A stretch of 64,000 bases of DNA from Ampelocalamus luodianensis (lineage: Eukaryota > Streptophyta > Magnoliopsida > Poales > Poaceae). The translations under genes and the position numbers were made by a program. The stretch spans positions 22,335,840 to 22,399,839 of the forward strand of contig CM070628.1 of NCBI GenBank assembly GCA_036346255.1. Direction: 5' to 3'. The notes beneath the pieces were generated by a model. The model was not told the origin of the DNA and did no database searches. It saw only the letters and a list, made by a program, of their open reading frames with translations. This document shows positions 19,761-32,910 of the stretch, piece by piece (within the stretch, counting starts at the first letter, position 1; every line of letters begins with the position of its first letter).

Positions 19761-22700
19761 TGTGGTAATCATAAATATATAAGCACATGTAGGTTCAATT
19801 TATTCCATAAATTAATCATGACATCATGCACGCAAAATAACATAACCATCACAGGCATAACAGATCTAGTCATGTCAACCAGGAAAAAGAACATGAACAG
19901 ATCTAAAACGGAGAACATGACCATTACGTACCGATGATTATGTTCTGATCGGTTTGTCGATGGTGACACCGCAGTACGCGGTGTGGATGACACGAAGTCG
20001 ATGACGATTCGCCAAGCCGAAGGCCGAGGAAGACGAGCCGAGCTACAACAAGCGCCGCGCGAGCGCTTCCCAAAACCTTATTCGCCTCTCCCGTGCGAAC
20101 TTCAAGGCGACGGTTCCGAGACCGCTCTCCGAACGGCAGCACGCCGCGAACGGACGGAGTAGACTACGTGGGGCGCGCAGAGACAATGGAAGAGGCGAAA
20201 GCCCTAGATTGATTTCTCTCGCTCGCATGGAGGCGCGATTCAAGATTTATGGAAGAATCGTGGGCGGTGATCAAGGCGCCGCGACGTTCTCCATAACTCA
20301 GAATCAAACGGATTAGTCTCGTAACCAATCCGGATTCACCGCCACACAAAACAGCAAAAGATAAAAACGCAAAAGGAAGTCGTGTCTGCGCAAGCACCTG
20401 ACGCCGATTTTGGCAGACCATTCACGCAGGTGTCGTGCGCCCGCGCCACCCGCTGAAGGATCTAGACCCGCCATTATGTGTTCATGAAGTATTTTGGTGA
20501 TTAATGACAAATGCACTTATGAGACTAACACTCTTATTGTTATATCATGTTTAGTCTCAGCTTGGATATAAAAGCAAAAATCCAAACATGTATGTATTCA
20601 TTAATGACAAATCTATTTGTGAGGCTAACAATTCTATTGATTATCTATTGCTTAATCTCGTTTGGATATAAAGATAAAAATACAAGAGGTATGCATTCTA
20701 CTTCTTTTATTATATCTTGTTGCATTCTCTGATCCAAAATATAGGTTAAATTCCACCAAAAGGTTAACTTGGATATGTGCATATATTTCCATTACACATT
20801 TGTGTATGCACACATTTAGGGGGAGTTCATTCTATATTTTGTGGTTTCATTAGTATTGATCCATATTCTCTTTCCACATATATTAAGGATCTTTACTTTG
20901 AAACATATCTTTGAGTATATATAACTTGTGTAGTTCATATATACGTATATGAGTATATGAGACTTGTGTAGTTCATATACACTCTTTTGAGTATGTACAA
21001 CTTATGTAGTTCGTATATACTCATACAAATCTATATTCAATTACTTGCAATTGTGTTGTGGGACTAATGTGTGTGCTAAGATGTTTTCAAGGCTTAGTCC
21101 CGGAGTTTAAATGATGACATGAAAAGGAAATGCAAAGGTGATAAAAGATTGACATGGCTCAAGACAAAGGAGTCATGTATTGCATTTCGAAAAGCTTCCG
21201 GAAGAAGTTCAGTGGGAATCGGTATGACCGCATTTGGTAAGCGGTACTACCGATGTGCGGTAGTACCGAGTTCATGTGGCGGAACTACAGCGTAGCGGTA
21301 TGACCGCAAATATATTGGCGGTATGTAAATTCCAGAGAAGGTGTTTTCTGTACTTCTCGAGCCTCTGGAAATCGGTAGTACCGCATCTAAGAAACGGTAC
21401 TACCGGAGAGCGGTATTACCGGATGCTAGTGGCGGTAATACCGCACCTGTCAGTAATGGCTTGTTTAGAAGCATTTAATGCAGGTATATCTTGGTAATTA
21501 ATGTTAATGACATTGTGGGACTAACATTTTCCATGAGTTGGATAAATAGGTTATGTTCCAGGGTGATGAAGACTTTGGATGACATCACGAGTTGATTATC
21601 ATCAAGTCAAGGTTCAAGAAGATGATGCATCATGTGTTGATGCATATCAAGATCTCGAATAAGAGATGATCATGAGTTGATCATCGAGTCAAGAGAAGAC
21701 TCATCATGTGTTGATTGAGGTCATAAAAGATGCATCATGGGTTGATGCATATCAAGACGATGACCCGGACATGAAGCAAGGATGTGAGTCATCAAGCTTC
21801 AAGTGGATGGTCAAGGCAAAGGTATGACTAGCTAGGGCTAAGGATTTGTTCCTAGTCTTTTACCGGTCTCGGTGTTTGGTTGGAGACCGGATTGCTAGAA
21901 TAGGTTGTCGTACTATTAAGAGGGGTCTTGTCTAGTAGCTTGAGTTAGTCATGTGTTGATAGCTCATTGTGTTTGCTCTAGCTCAACTTAACATGTTGCC
22001 TATATTTGCAAATGCGCTTGCAAATAGTTGTGGCTCATGGTTATTCCTTGTAACATGTGACTATACTTTGCAAATGTGTTTTGCAAATGATTGAAGTCCA
22101 TGTACCTACTCCTTGTGGCATGATCTAAGTTTGCAAATGTGTTTTGCAAATGGTTAAGATTCATGTGTATTCCCTTGACATGGTCTAAGATTGCTTGTTG
22201 CTATTTCTTTGAACTTAGACCATGGTAGTGGCTATTTTGAGTTGTGCTTTTTGATTTGATCAAATATGTTTGAGATCAATCAAATAGGTGGGTTGTGTAG
22301 CCCTCTGAATAAGCTTTCAATAGAGTCCAAGATCACTCAATTCCGACATCGGAGTCAAAAGTTATGAACTTTTTACCGAGTGTCGTCTGTGCTGAAAATT
22401 GGGCTGCGGTAGTACCGCCCTTGCACAGTGGTAGTACCGCAAAAACGGTAGTACCACCCTATAACTGCGGTAGTACCGCCCCAATGCTGTAACGGCTAGT
22501 TTTTGCTGATTTCAGCTCCCAACGGCTAGTTTTTGTTGTGGGGGCTATAAATATCCCCTTGGCCGGTTGAGAGACTATCTTTGGCATCCCATTGAGTTCC
22601 TTTGAGCTAAGAGCAAGCCCTCTACTCCCATTTGTGCATGTGTTGCACTTAGTGAGGTTTGAGAGGCAAATCCTATTGCATGTGTTGCATTAGGTGGTGG

Positions 22701-23596
22701 ATTTAGTATCCACGAGAGCTTTGACACTTGATTGGTTCAAGTGAAAGTTGGAGACTTGTTACTCTTGGTGTTTGCCGACACCTAGACAGCGTGGAGGCGT
22801 CATGGTCCGGTGATCTTCTCAAGTGAAGCTTGTGAGAAGGCCCGGTGTTTGTGAGTGGCTTGGTGCTCGCCATCTCCGGAGTGGAGTAAGAGCAACCCTA
22901 GTGGAGCGAGGTGTTGATACCTCGGAGGAAGGCTTAATTTGTGGAGCCGCCCAATTGGTTTGGGTTTCTCAACGTGGATTAGGGAGACCGGCAAGTCTCC
23001 AACACCACGGTAAAACATCACCGTGTCATTGTGGTTTGCATTCTATTACTTTACATTGTGCAATTTATATTTCTTGTATTAAATTGCTTATTCATTGTGT
23101 ATGAATGCTTGTCATGCTTTGTGCTATTTACATTGCTTAAATTGAATTGCTTACAAGTCCATGCTTGATTGATTATTATCAATAGACTTGTATTGTTGGT
23201 GCACTTAGTTGAACCTAGTTGATTTAGGCTTTAATTATGCAAAACCGTATTGTTATAAGCTTCCGCATTAGAAATCAATTTTAGCGTATAAAAGTTTAAA
23301 ACGCCTATTCACCCCCCTCTAGTCGGCCTACTCGATCTTACACCCGCCCCGCCCTGCCCTGCCCTGCCCGGCCCGGCGAGGCGAGGCGAGCGCGCGCGTG
23401 TGTGTTCCTCTAGTTCTCTCCCACACATGCCTCAAGTGGCTAGGAGTGCACCATCCCTTTTAAGGTGGTCTTCCTCTCCTAGAACTAGCAATATGGTACT
23501 AAAGGTCACATGCAACCTTCCTTTGCATGAGTGGGCCTTTGAGATTTAATTTAGGAATTATTCTTCTTGTATGGGCTTGGCCCACATAATCCAACA
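19761..23596 (-). mobile_element. 3' LTR of the second Copia element, split by a solo LTR
   Basis: The LTR halves 19761-20453 and 23343-23596 together make about 950 bp and match the 5' LTR. Between them lies the 2.9-kb insertion described separately. The polypurine tract abuts the right edge at 23597. Confidence 0.85.
20454..23342 (+). mobile_element. Solo LTR (2.9 kb) nested in the Copia LTR, with CGGTAGTACCG palindromes
   Basis: The block starts TGAAGGATCTAGACC and ends CTCGATCTTACA (TG..CA) and is flanked by an exact 5-bp duplication CCCGC (20449-20453 and 23343-23347). The comparison LTR at 28021-28915 lacks it. It has the features of long grass LTRs of the SIRE/Opie type: TTTTGGTGATTAATGACAA near the start and CGCCTATTCACCCCCCTCTAG near the end. 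It has no coding region. Inside are clusters of the near-palindrome CGGTAGTACCG and variants (about 21218-21445 and 22406-22485), ATCAAGAC/TCATGAGTTGAT repeats (21590-21790) and TTGCAAATGTGTTTTGCAAATG repeats (22000-22170). Orientation is inferred from these features. Confidence 0.85.
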
Positions 23597-26500
23597 ATCC
23601 CCCACCAGATCTCAAAGTCCCACAGAGATTTGCCTGAATTTCAATGTAATCGTTTATATATCGTTGTTTCGATGGAGACCAATTAAGGTTGAACATCCAC
23701 CTAGAACTCCAAGCTACACTTACTCACAACTTGAACAATGGACTATGCCTTGAATTGCAAGTTTGGTGCAAGCAAGCTTCACTTGAAGACTTAACTGATA
23801 CTAGGCCGCCAATGAGGCTACCCTCGGCTGGAGCGTATAAGTCATACTCATTGGTCTCTTCATGAGCTTAGTAGGAGATTTTTCCAAAATCTTCATAGAT
23901 CTGCGACTAACAATGAGGGCTCATATAGGTGTGTTCTTTCAAGAACGCTCGCAGATAACGTCTTCGCTTCGAGAGCCAATGGAACACATTAAGGCCTTAA
24001 CCAACCTCGCCTTGCGCTTTTGAGAGTATTGCATCTTCACATAGAGAGGGTTGAAATTACTCTCCTCCGCTTAACTAATGGCTTGTTTTTCCTGCATCCT
24101 AATTCACGGATCTCCGATAACATAGGTTGGGTTACTACCATAGATAACTCACATGGGTCTCATACCCATCTCCTTCGATGCACTATCTATCACATTTCGT
24201 GATAGTCCCTTTGTGAAGGGATCGCGAGTTTCTATCTGCTTGGATGTAATCCAAGGCTATAACTCCGAGTTTCTCAATTTTCGATGCACTTCAATCGTCT
24301 CTTGACATGCCTAGACGATTTCATATTATCCTTAGAACTGCTCACTTTAGCGATAACGGTTTGATTATCACGATTCATGAGGATAGTCGCATCGGCTTTT
24401 CCACCGTAGGTAGATCCATCAATAGATCCCGTAGCCATTCTCGCCTCAACAATAGCAAAGTGTCTAGTGCCGTAAGTTCCGCTTCCATGGTTGACCTCAC
24501 AAAATGGCCTGCTTGCAAGACCTCCATGAAACAAAGACCACCACCAATAGTGAAAACATATCTACTAGTGGCTTTGATCTCATCAAGATCGAGATCCGCT
24601 TGGAATCACTATAACCTCCAAAGACCGACGGTACCCAAGATAGTGAAGTCCAAAGTTCGAGGTACCTTTCGAGATAGCGCAACACTCGCTCAAGTGCCTT
24701 CCAGTGATCATCTCCCCGGTTAGATGTAAACCTCAACTTGCTCACAAGAAAAGAGATGTCCGCCTTGTTGCACTAGCTAGGTACATAAGTGAGCCAATTA
24801 TCCGAGAGTATTCCACCGATTCCTAGCAATTTTCTTATTCTTACGAAGTAACACGCTAGGATCATAAGGTGTTGGAGAAGGCTTGCTATCGAAAAACCAA
24901 AACGGCTCAAGACCTTTTCCACATAATGAGATTGCAAAAGTGTAATCCCATCCTCACCTCTAACCAATTTAATGTTTAGAATAACATCACCACTCCTGCA
25001 TCTTTCATATCAAAATTTTGAGACAAGAATAATTTGACTTCATTTATCACATTGATGTTTGTCCCAAAAATCGTGATGTCATCCACATACAAGTAGAGAA
25101 TAACTCCTCACCCCCACCATAGCGATAGTATACACATTTATCCGCCTCATTGACAATGGCTCATAGATGTCACTGTTCTATCGAACTTTTCATGCCACTA
25201 CTTAGGAGCTTGTTTTAGACCATACAAAGATTTCAACAGCTTTAACACCTTGCCTTCTTGACCTTCTACTACAAATCCATCAAAGTTGTTCCATGTAAAT
25301 TTCCTCATCCACTCTCCGTTAAGAAAAGTCATCTTAACGCCCATTTGATGAACGAGAAGACCATGTGAGGCACCAAAGCAAGTAGTACTCGATTGTGGTC
25401 GATCTAGCAACAGTGAGTAAGTGTCAAAGAAATCTTCGCCTTCTTTACGAGTGTAGCCCTTGGCAACAAGCCGAGCCTTGTACTTTTCAATAGTACCATC
25501 GGCCTAAGCTTCTTTTGAATACCCACTTGCATCCTACTGTGTTTGCACCCATAAGGTCTATCTGTCACCTCCCAGTTGCATTAGTGATAATGGAATCCAT
25601 TTCACTACTGACACTCTCCTTCCAAAGAGTCCGCATCGAGGATGCATATGCTTCTAAAATAGACTTGGGAGTGTCGTCCACAAGGTACACAGTGAAATCA
25701 TCACCAAAGGATTTGGTTATCCTTTGTCTCTTGCTCCTTCTAGAGCTCCACCGTCATCCTCCTCATTGACAAGTTCATGTGTATGTTCAAAAGGTTCTGT
25801 GGTGTGATTGAACTGGGAATTATTTCAGAGGGTTGGCTAGTAGTGTTATGTGTATCCTTCATTGGAAAGATATTCTCAAAGAACGTTGCATCTCGAGACT
25901 CCATAATTGTACCAACATGCATGTCGTACCTCGGTTTTAATCACAAAAATCTATAGGCAATACTATGATTAGCATATCCCGTAAAGACACAATCCACGCC
26001 TTAGGTCCAAGCTTGTGTTTCTTAGTTATTGGCACATTGACTTTCGCCAAGCACCCCATGTACGCAAGTAAGAAAGTGATGGTTTTCTCCCAATCCATAC
26101 CTCGTATGGTGTTTTGTCCTTATTTCGTTAGGAACTCTATTTAATACATGATTAGACGTTAGCAAAGCCTCCCCACCATGCCTTAGGTAAACCCGCAGTT
26201 GTCTAACATGGCATTCACCAAGTCACCAATGTGCGGTTTTTCCTTTCTAATCCCATTTGACTCGGGAGAATAAGGAGGCGCCCTCTCATGTATAATGCCA
26301 TGTTCTCACAAAATAAGTCAAATTCGTTTGAGAAATACTCTCCACCACGATCCGACCTAAGTCTTTTATCTTTCTGCTTAATCGGTTTTCAACTTCGCCT
26401 TACAGATTCTAAAATAGTCTAAAGCCTCGTCTTTCGCTTTCAATAAATACACATAATGTAATCTAGTTGCATCATCAATCAATGTCATGAAATATCGCTT

Positions 26501-28020
26501 TCCACCATTCGTTAACATTCCATTCATCTCAAAAAGATCTCGAATGCAGGAGTTCTAGTGGTGCCAAATTTCTCTCCTCGCGCCTTATGAGGCTTACGAG
26601 GTTGCTTTGATTGCACACGCCTATGGCATTTAGAACCTTTGGTGATGGAAACGCTTGGAATTAAATTCATACCGAAAGCCGAGACATTAAACCAAAATTA
26701 ATATGACATAGACGTAAGTGCCAAACGTTAGCCTCGTCATCCACACCGCCACAAATATGGTTCACGCTTTATTGCGTAAATGAAGGGAAAAGCGAACAAG
26801 CCTCCGTGACTCATAGTCTTTACCAATAAAATGTCCATGTTTAGACACGACTACTTTATTAGACTCAAATACCAACTTAAGCCCGCTCTCTACATAAACG
26901 GAGCCACTAACGAGATTCTTGTCTATAGAAGGGACATGTTGCACGTTCTTCACCGCACGATCTTTCCCAAGTAAACTTCAGATCTACCGTACAACACCAT
27001 GAACAAGAGCATGTGACCCATTCCCATTAGGACGGAGGAATCCCAAGACTGATAAGAGGAAAACAACGAAATATCAACACACACATGTACATTAGCTCTG
27101 TATCAATCCACCAATTGGTAGATTGACTAACTGAAAGAACAAAGAGGTAAATTACCATACCTGCACCCATCTCCGCCTTGCTAATGGTCACGCTGATGGA
27201 CTTAGAAGTCCGTCCCACAGTGCCTTCTTTCCTTTGCGTTGTGGGCACTTCTTGGCCATGTGACCAGCTCACCGCACACAAAGCAAGTTCTATCATCCCG
27301 ATTGTTGTTGTTCTTCTTCTTCTTGAAGTTGGTTGTCCGTTGGACTTTGACAAATTTCTCTTTGTTCTTGCTTGAGGGTTTCGTACCACATTGGCATTGG
27401 ATCGCCTCCATCACCCTTAGACACAGTCGTCCTTTTCCGAGCTTTCTCAATTTCAAGAGATCCAATCGGACTCTCAACAGGTGCTCTTGTCTCTTGTGTT
27501 TGAGTGTTGTTCAAATTCCTCCATGAAGAAGGTAATTTCGCAATAATACATCCACCACAAACTTGTCTGTAAGGCACACTTCAGAGTTCGAGTTCCTTGC
27601 CAATGGATGTATCTCATGAGCCCGATCTACTACGTAACGGTTATTAACCATCTTGTAGTCATGAAATTGCTCCATGACATACATGTCATTGCTGGCATCG
27701 AGCAACCGTATTTGGAATTCAAGGCATCCCATAACTCCTTTGCGTCTGTATGTGCATATACACCTCGCATGCAGACGATCAAGAAGAACACTAAGAATAC
27801 ATCCAACAAAGAGAGTAGTGGCGGCCTCGAATTCTTTCTCGCCAAGATCAAGAATACCTTCGACTTGCCATTACTAACCTGCAATACATTCATAGCAAGA
27901 AGCCACGAGTGACCCCGATCTGTCATCTCTTAAAGTGCACACCGAGAACTTCTCCTACCTCAGCATCGGCAAATCCAAACCATAGTAAGACCACAAAGTG
28001 CCTATAATAAGGTTTTGGAT
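23597..28020 (-). pseudogene. Copia gag-pol relic
   Basis: On the minus strand, high to low coordinate: gag from about 27950 (ELWDALNSKYGCSMPAM, about 27740); zinc knuckle CFVCGELVTWPRSAHNAK (about 27270); protease (STNWWIDTELMYMCV, about 27110, where the usual DTG is lost) and NVQHVPSIDKNLVSGS (about 26930). Next come the integrase zinc-finger-like part and core (26700-25950), then reverse transcriptase with FLNGEWMRKF and LLKSLYGLKQAPK (25360-25200) and the catalytic YLYVDDI (about 25090). RNase H (VMSKLRF/LERVLRYL to MNRDNQTVIAKVSSSKDNMK, 24745-24290) ends it. Stops and frameshifts are frequent. The leader between the LTR and gag lacks a clear primer site. Confidence 0.9.
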
Positions 28021-28915
28021 TGTTAAATATATAAGCACATGTAGGTTCAATTTATTCCATAAATTAATCATGACATCATGCACGCAAAATAACATAACCA
28101 TCACAGCATAATGCATCTAGTCATGTCAACCAGAAAAAGAACATGAACAGATCTAAAACGGAGAACATGACCGCATTACGCATCGATGATTATGTTCGAC
28201 GGTTTGTCGATGGTGACACTGCAGTACGCGTGGATGACACGGTCGATGACGATTCGCCGGCCGAGCGCCGAGGAAGACGAGCCGTAGCTACAAAGAAGCG
28301 CCGCGCAGAGCGCTTCCAAAACCTTATTCGCCTCTCCCGCGCGTAACTTCAAGGCGACGGTTCCGAGACCGCTCTCCCGAACGGCAGCGGTGCGCCGCGA
28401 ACGGACGAGTAGACTACGTGGGACGGCAGAAGATAATGGAAGAGGCGAAAGCCCTAGATTGATTTCTACTCGTATGGAGGCGCGATTCAAGATTTATGCA
28501 AGAATCGTGACGGTGATCAAGGCGCCAGACGTTCTCCATAACTCAGAATCAAACGGATTAGTCTCAGAATCGATCCGGATTCACCGCCACACAAAACAAA
28601 GAAAAGATAAAACGCAAAGGAAGCCGTGGTTCGCGTAAGCACCTAACGCCGATTTTGGCGACCATTCACGCAGTGCCGGCGCGCGCCACCCGCCCCGCCT
28701 GGCGAGGCGAGCGCGCGCGTGTGTGTTCCTCTAGTTCTCTCCCACACATGCCTCAAGTAGCTAGGAGTGCACCATCCCTTTAAGGTGGTCTTCTCTCCTA
28801 GAACTAGCAATATGGTACTAAAGGTCATATGCAACCTTCCTTTGCATGAGTGGGCCTTTGAGATTTAATTTAGGAATTATTCTTCTTGTATAGGCTTGGC
28901 CCACATAATCCAACA
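28021..28915 (-). mobile_element. 5' LTR of the second Copia element
   Basis: This 895-bp sequence is collinear with 19771-20453 plus 23348-23596. Shared landmarks are ATATATAAGCACATGTAGG, the GATCTAAAACGGAGAACATG stretch and the terminal CCACATAATCCAACA. Many small indels separate the two LTRs, which fits an old insertion. Confidence 0.85.
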
Positions 28916-30559
28916 AGAACCTATCACTACAAAGGCAAATATCTGCTCTAGTCTCCTTTTTCCGTATCCATTTGGTGCAAAACAAAGTGTATTTTGGGTC
29001 ACTCACGAACGATACACATGCCACAAAACCTGCCTAAAATCTCCACGCTTGGTCCTTGATGATGCTCCTCCTAGCCAATAATTAACTTTTTTACCGTATC
29101 TATCCAGGATCACCGTACCAACCGTGTTGCAAACTCTTGCAGCGCACATCATCTTGTGTCACTTCTCGTGTCCCCTTAGCTATTCCTACACCGCCCTAAG
29201 CGATACTCCTACGTAGTACTACAAACAAAACTTGACCGTACGAGCTGGAAGAACTCGCTGCGTGTCCAGCTCGAACGCCAGACCATTTCGCGCACCACGA
29301 CGCTGGAATGATGGGGGCCACGAGGGAATCTCCCAACGAGCGGCGCACGCAGCGGGAGCCCCGGGCCACGTGGTCGCTCTGGCCCCACCTACAAGTGGAA
29401 AAAAGACTACCAGGTGCGCGGAAGCGGATCATCTGCATTAGATGTCTTAATGCAGAAGATACACTACGATGCATTAGGCCAAATCTCAGCCGTTCGATCA
29501 AAACTAATCATTCATATCAACATCTATAGTGTGATGCCACAATGAAATTGCAATAATGTTTCTTGGTACGGTAGAGATTCGTTACTGTAGCTATAGGGTT
29601 CCTCATCGCACTAACGCCAAGTGCCAACCACTATATCATCGGATTCGAAATCTCTACCGTTAGACAATTTGCGCCCTAGGTGCAGAACGAGTGCCCCTGC
29701 CAGTGTCCGCATCGGCTGCGAGGCCCAGCTGTACGTTAGATGTGACCGGTGCTGGAGTAAGAGATGTCGGTCAAGCTTACCAATTACATTTTGGTACCGG
29801 CCGAAACATGCCATATCGGCACTTAAAACGGCACACAGTAGGCTCAATTCCTTACCAACCTCAATACCAGTCATTTCGACTCATTTCAGTCATTCTAGCA
29901 ATTCCAGTACTAGGCACAATTGAAGTGACTCGTCCTTTGAATTCGACCCAAAGGCCTAGCCCAATACTACTTCTTCTATGGTTGTATATTTGAAGTCAGA
30001 TTCCAAGTGAAATTATGTGTGTGTGTGTGTGTGTGTGTAATTACATATATATATTCGATCAGAATAAATATATATTATTATGTTAAAATCCAGAACAATA
30101 CATCGAAATGGACTGATACTGGCGCATTCCATACAAAGAGATAAATCGGAATGACATCCGGAATGGAATTAACAACTGTGATGCTGGTGCCACTAAGAGT
30201 ATCATGAGCTGGCCCCAGTTTGATTGCATGTGCATGAAAGTTCTTCCACAAAACAATATATATGAGGGGGCAGTCGTCCATCATTAGTGCTCAGCACAAC
30301 AATAGGACAAGTTTATGTTTATTGACCAGCATATAAGTTAAGCTCATTTTGAATCTGTTAATGTAGCTACCCAAAAAATTGTAGCTGCTAGTGTAGCAGT
30401 ATCCAGTACTGTATCGATGCCACCATTCAAAACTGAGCTGCATTACATTCTAACAGCCATGAAACATGTTGTTAAATCCTGAAACCTGAGCAATAGTCGT
30501 AAAATAATTTGAAAAGGGAGGGAAAATATTTAAATAAATCAGAGCATGGCGTTAAGACT
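28916..30559. other. Intergenic, no gene recognised
   Basis: 29230-29400 is GC-rich with short overlapping open frames on both strands and no domain. 29600-30000 is unremarkable. The microsatellite at 30015 is listed separately. Confidence 0.45.
30015..30038. repeat. (GT)n microsatellite, about 12 units
   Basis: An uninterrupted TG/GT run followed by a short TATATATA tract. It is a simple-sequence repeat likely to vary in length between individuals. Confidence 0.9.
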
Positions 30560-32910
30560 ATGTTCGGCCCCATTTCACCCTCTCTGGTGAAAGATCCCTA
30601 TAGTTCATGTCCACACCATACGAATAAAACTCAACACTCTATGTCCCGAAAAGATGCTGCATGTCGTAGTATTCGGAGATGTACGGCGTATATATATGCC
30701 TGACTTGAGCAGAGGGGCAGTTCCTCTTTTGTTCATGGGTGTTCAGCCGAACACCCATTAATTTTTGTAAAAAAATCCACATTATAGTATGTGTATTACA
30801 TATATAATGAAATATACTCTTAATTAAGCCAATTAGACCACAACTTCCCTTAGCTTATCAAACCACATCTCCTCCTGCGCCCCACAACCTCAAACCGACT
30901 CATGTGATGGTCGCCCATGGTCACACACCTTTGGCATTTGCCCTTTGGGCATTGGATCATTCGACCTAGCCACAACAAGATCATTCTCTCTCATCTCTCT
31001 CACTCTCTCTAACCCTAACAATCAACAAATAGCAACCAACTCTCACATCTCTCCTCTTTCTTGACGTGGCAATGTGACCACGACGATGCCAAGTCGCGCG
31101 GTAGGGCTGAGGAGCAAGGTCCGTGCCACCGTCGGGGTGGCTGTTATCATGGGCGCGAACGACTGAGCAGATTCGGGCGATCACGAGCTGGGAGGGCGAC
31201 CGGGGAGCCCTATGGTTTGCACCAACAACAACGACCCAATGCTCCGACAAGAAGGCCACGGTACTCCAAATTCTCAACAATAGCAATGCATGCTTAATCA
31301 ATTACTAGATCCTCAACTTTCAAACCAAAGAAAGAGCAAACCCAAAAGTCCAAATCGTAAATTTTGTTTGTGTCGCTTGAATTGTGATTGGTAAATCTTG
31401 TCTTTTTTTGTTAAATGTAAATCTTAGAGCTTCAAAAAAATGAAGTTTGTCGATTTGAAAGGCACGAAGGAAAATCGAGTTAAATTATAATTTTTTCTTG
31501 ATTATTTTGTAATTTTACTGAATTATTTGAGATGTTGTCATTAGTACGAATAATTTGTACTTTGATTTTTACTATTGTGCATATTTATGTTTTACATTGA
31601 ATAATATTTTTGTAACTTCGAACACCCATTCTGGAAATCCTGAGTCCGCCACTGCTTGAGCACATGCCTTATACACATGCGAGCATAGCTTGTGCAGGAG
31701 CTTCGGCTTGTTGCAGGTGCATGTAGCCACATCACCGAGGGTGCAAGCATGTTTCATTCCCCCCTAGCATGACCATTGGCATATTTCCACCTCAACCAGA
31801 TCTCGTACTTCCTCCTCAAGCCATCGATCACCTAGATATCGTGCATATGAGCTTTCTTCATCTTTTGGTCCATCTATCTCTGCTTGTTCTCAAACCATTG
31901 CTTCCCATCTTCTAGCCGCCGCCTCGCCGTGGTGGCTCTATTTACGAAGTAACCGATCGTGGGAGTCCAGGTCTCCTCAACGATCATGGTGATAGGGAGG
32001 CACCGCACACCTTTCAGCATGCTGTTGTACACCGCGGACATATTGGTTGTCATAATGTCGTATCTCGCACCGTCAGTGTCGTACAGATAGGATCATTTCT
32101 CTAACTCAGGAGCGTGGAGATTAATCCACTTGGAGAAACTAATGGTGCTCCTGGATTCCCTTCTCGCGCCCTGCTGTCCGTCATGTGCCTCCAGAGGAGA
32201 CTCCCTTGTTTATGCCTCATAGTCCGATGTTCAAGGTCTCTCCAGATGGACTCAAATTTCTACCTCTAGTTTTGCATGCACAACACCATGAATATCTTCA
32301 TTGGTTCCTGACTATGGAACCATTTGAAGAAGTTCGATGCAAGATGTCTGATACACCACCGGGTTTCCACACTACCATCCGAGCCTGGGTCAGCGTCCAC
32401 ATTGCCTGGCTGGCTGGTTCGGCAGAAACTCATGGTAGTCAATACGAGCCGATCACCATTGTCCCGCCCCCTCATTTTGCATAAAATTATGTGCAAGTCT
32501 TCTCCCGTAGTCTTCCTCCAAAATAGCGCATTTTGTGCTCCGGTCTTCATGAACCGCCTATGGTTCCCGCTTCATGAGGCACCAGATCATCAATATTTGT
32601 TGGCACCCTATGCACGAAATTCACATAAACCATTGGCTTTCCGATATCGCCACCTCTGGCTTGGCAACAATCTGCATGTATTGGCCCCATACAATGCTAC
32701 TATTCACCTTGAGTAGCTCTCATACTCCTTGCCCACCCCTATTTGTGCAGTGATCCTCGATGACAAGCTTTTTCGCCGTTGCCTCCGTGTCGAACTCCCA
32801 TCTGATGCAGCCCTTAGCTCGTGAATATTTATCGCATCTAACCCTCCGCTCGGACCACCTTGTACGAGACCGTCGCCACAAAACACAAGCAAACTTTGCA
32901 TGTTCGACAT
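30560..32910 (-). pseudogene. Mutator-like (MULE) transposase relic, interrupted by a hAT element
   Basis: The minus strand gives successive pieces of a MULE transposase. ETRWCIRHLASNFFKWFHSQ (about 32370-32300) matches the region after the second catalytic Asp. ARYDIMTTNMSAVYNSMLKG and RCLPITMIVEETWTPTIGYF (about 32075-31960) match the segment before the SWIM finger. CTCNKPKLLHKLCSHVYKAC (about 31720-31665) is a CxCx(n)CxH SWIM zinc finger. After the hAT insertion the frame resumes as QVRHIYTPYISEYYDMQHLF and VEFYSYGVDMNYRDLSPERV to about 30560, with one in-frame stop. The N-terminal part beyond 32600 is poorly preserved. Stops at several sites show that it is dead. The element's terminal repeats were not identified. 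Confidence 0.8.
30712..31654 (-). mobile_element. Non-autonomous hAT element inside the MULE transposase
   Basis: A 943-bp block flanked by the exact 8-bp duplication CTTGAGCA (30704-30711 and 31655-31662). On the minus strand it begins CAGTGGCGGACTCAGGATTT and soon reads ATGGGTGTTCGAA, a very common plant hAT end. The other end is GAGGGGCAGTTCC with GAACACCCAT nearby. Taking out the block and one duplicate restores an uninterrupted MULE frame (..HVYKACAQ joined to VRHIYTPYIS..), which confirms both edges. It carries no transposase. A GC-rich middle (31060-31260) has no recognised domain. Confidence 0.85.

Larger units (their letters stand above)
19761..28915 (-). mobile_element. Copia (Ty1-type) retrotransposon with both LTRs, minus strand
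   Basis: On the minus strand the order is 5' LTR (28915-28021), internal gag-pol (28020-23597), polypurine tract TCTGGTGGGGGAT (23609-23597) and 3' LTR (23596-19761). The 3' LTR is itself split by a later solo LTR. The LTRs start TGTTGGATTATGTGGGCC on the minus strand, a well-known grass Copia LTR beginning. No matching 5-bp target duplication was seen: the flanks are ACATA at the left and AGAAC at the right. The inner end of the 5' LTR (TGTTAAATATATAAG on +) differs from that of the 3' LTR (TGTGGTAATCATAAATATAT), and the usual primer site is not found next to it, so a small deletion has probably removed it. Confidence 0.85.

Noticed and set aside
19761..28915. A 5-bp target duplication for the second Copia element
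   Set aside because: The flanks ACATA and AGAAC do not match, so no duplication is claimed.
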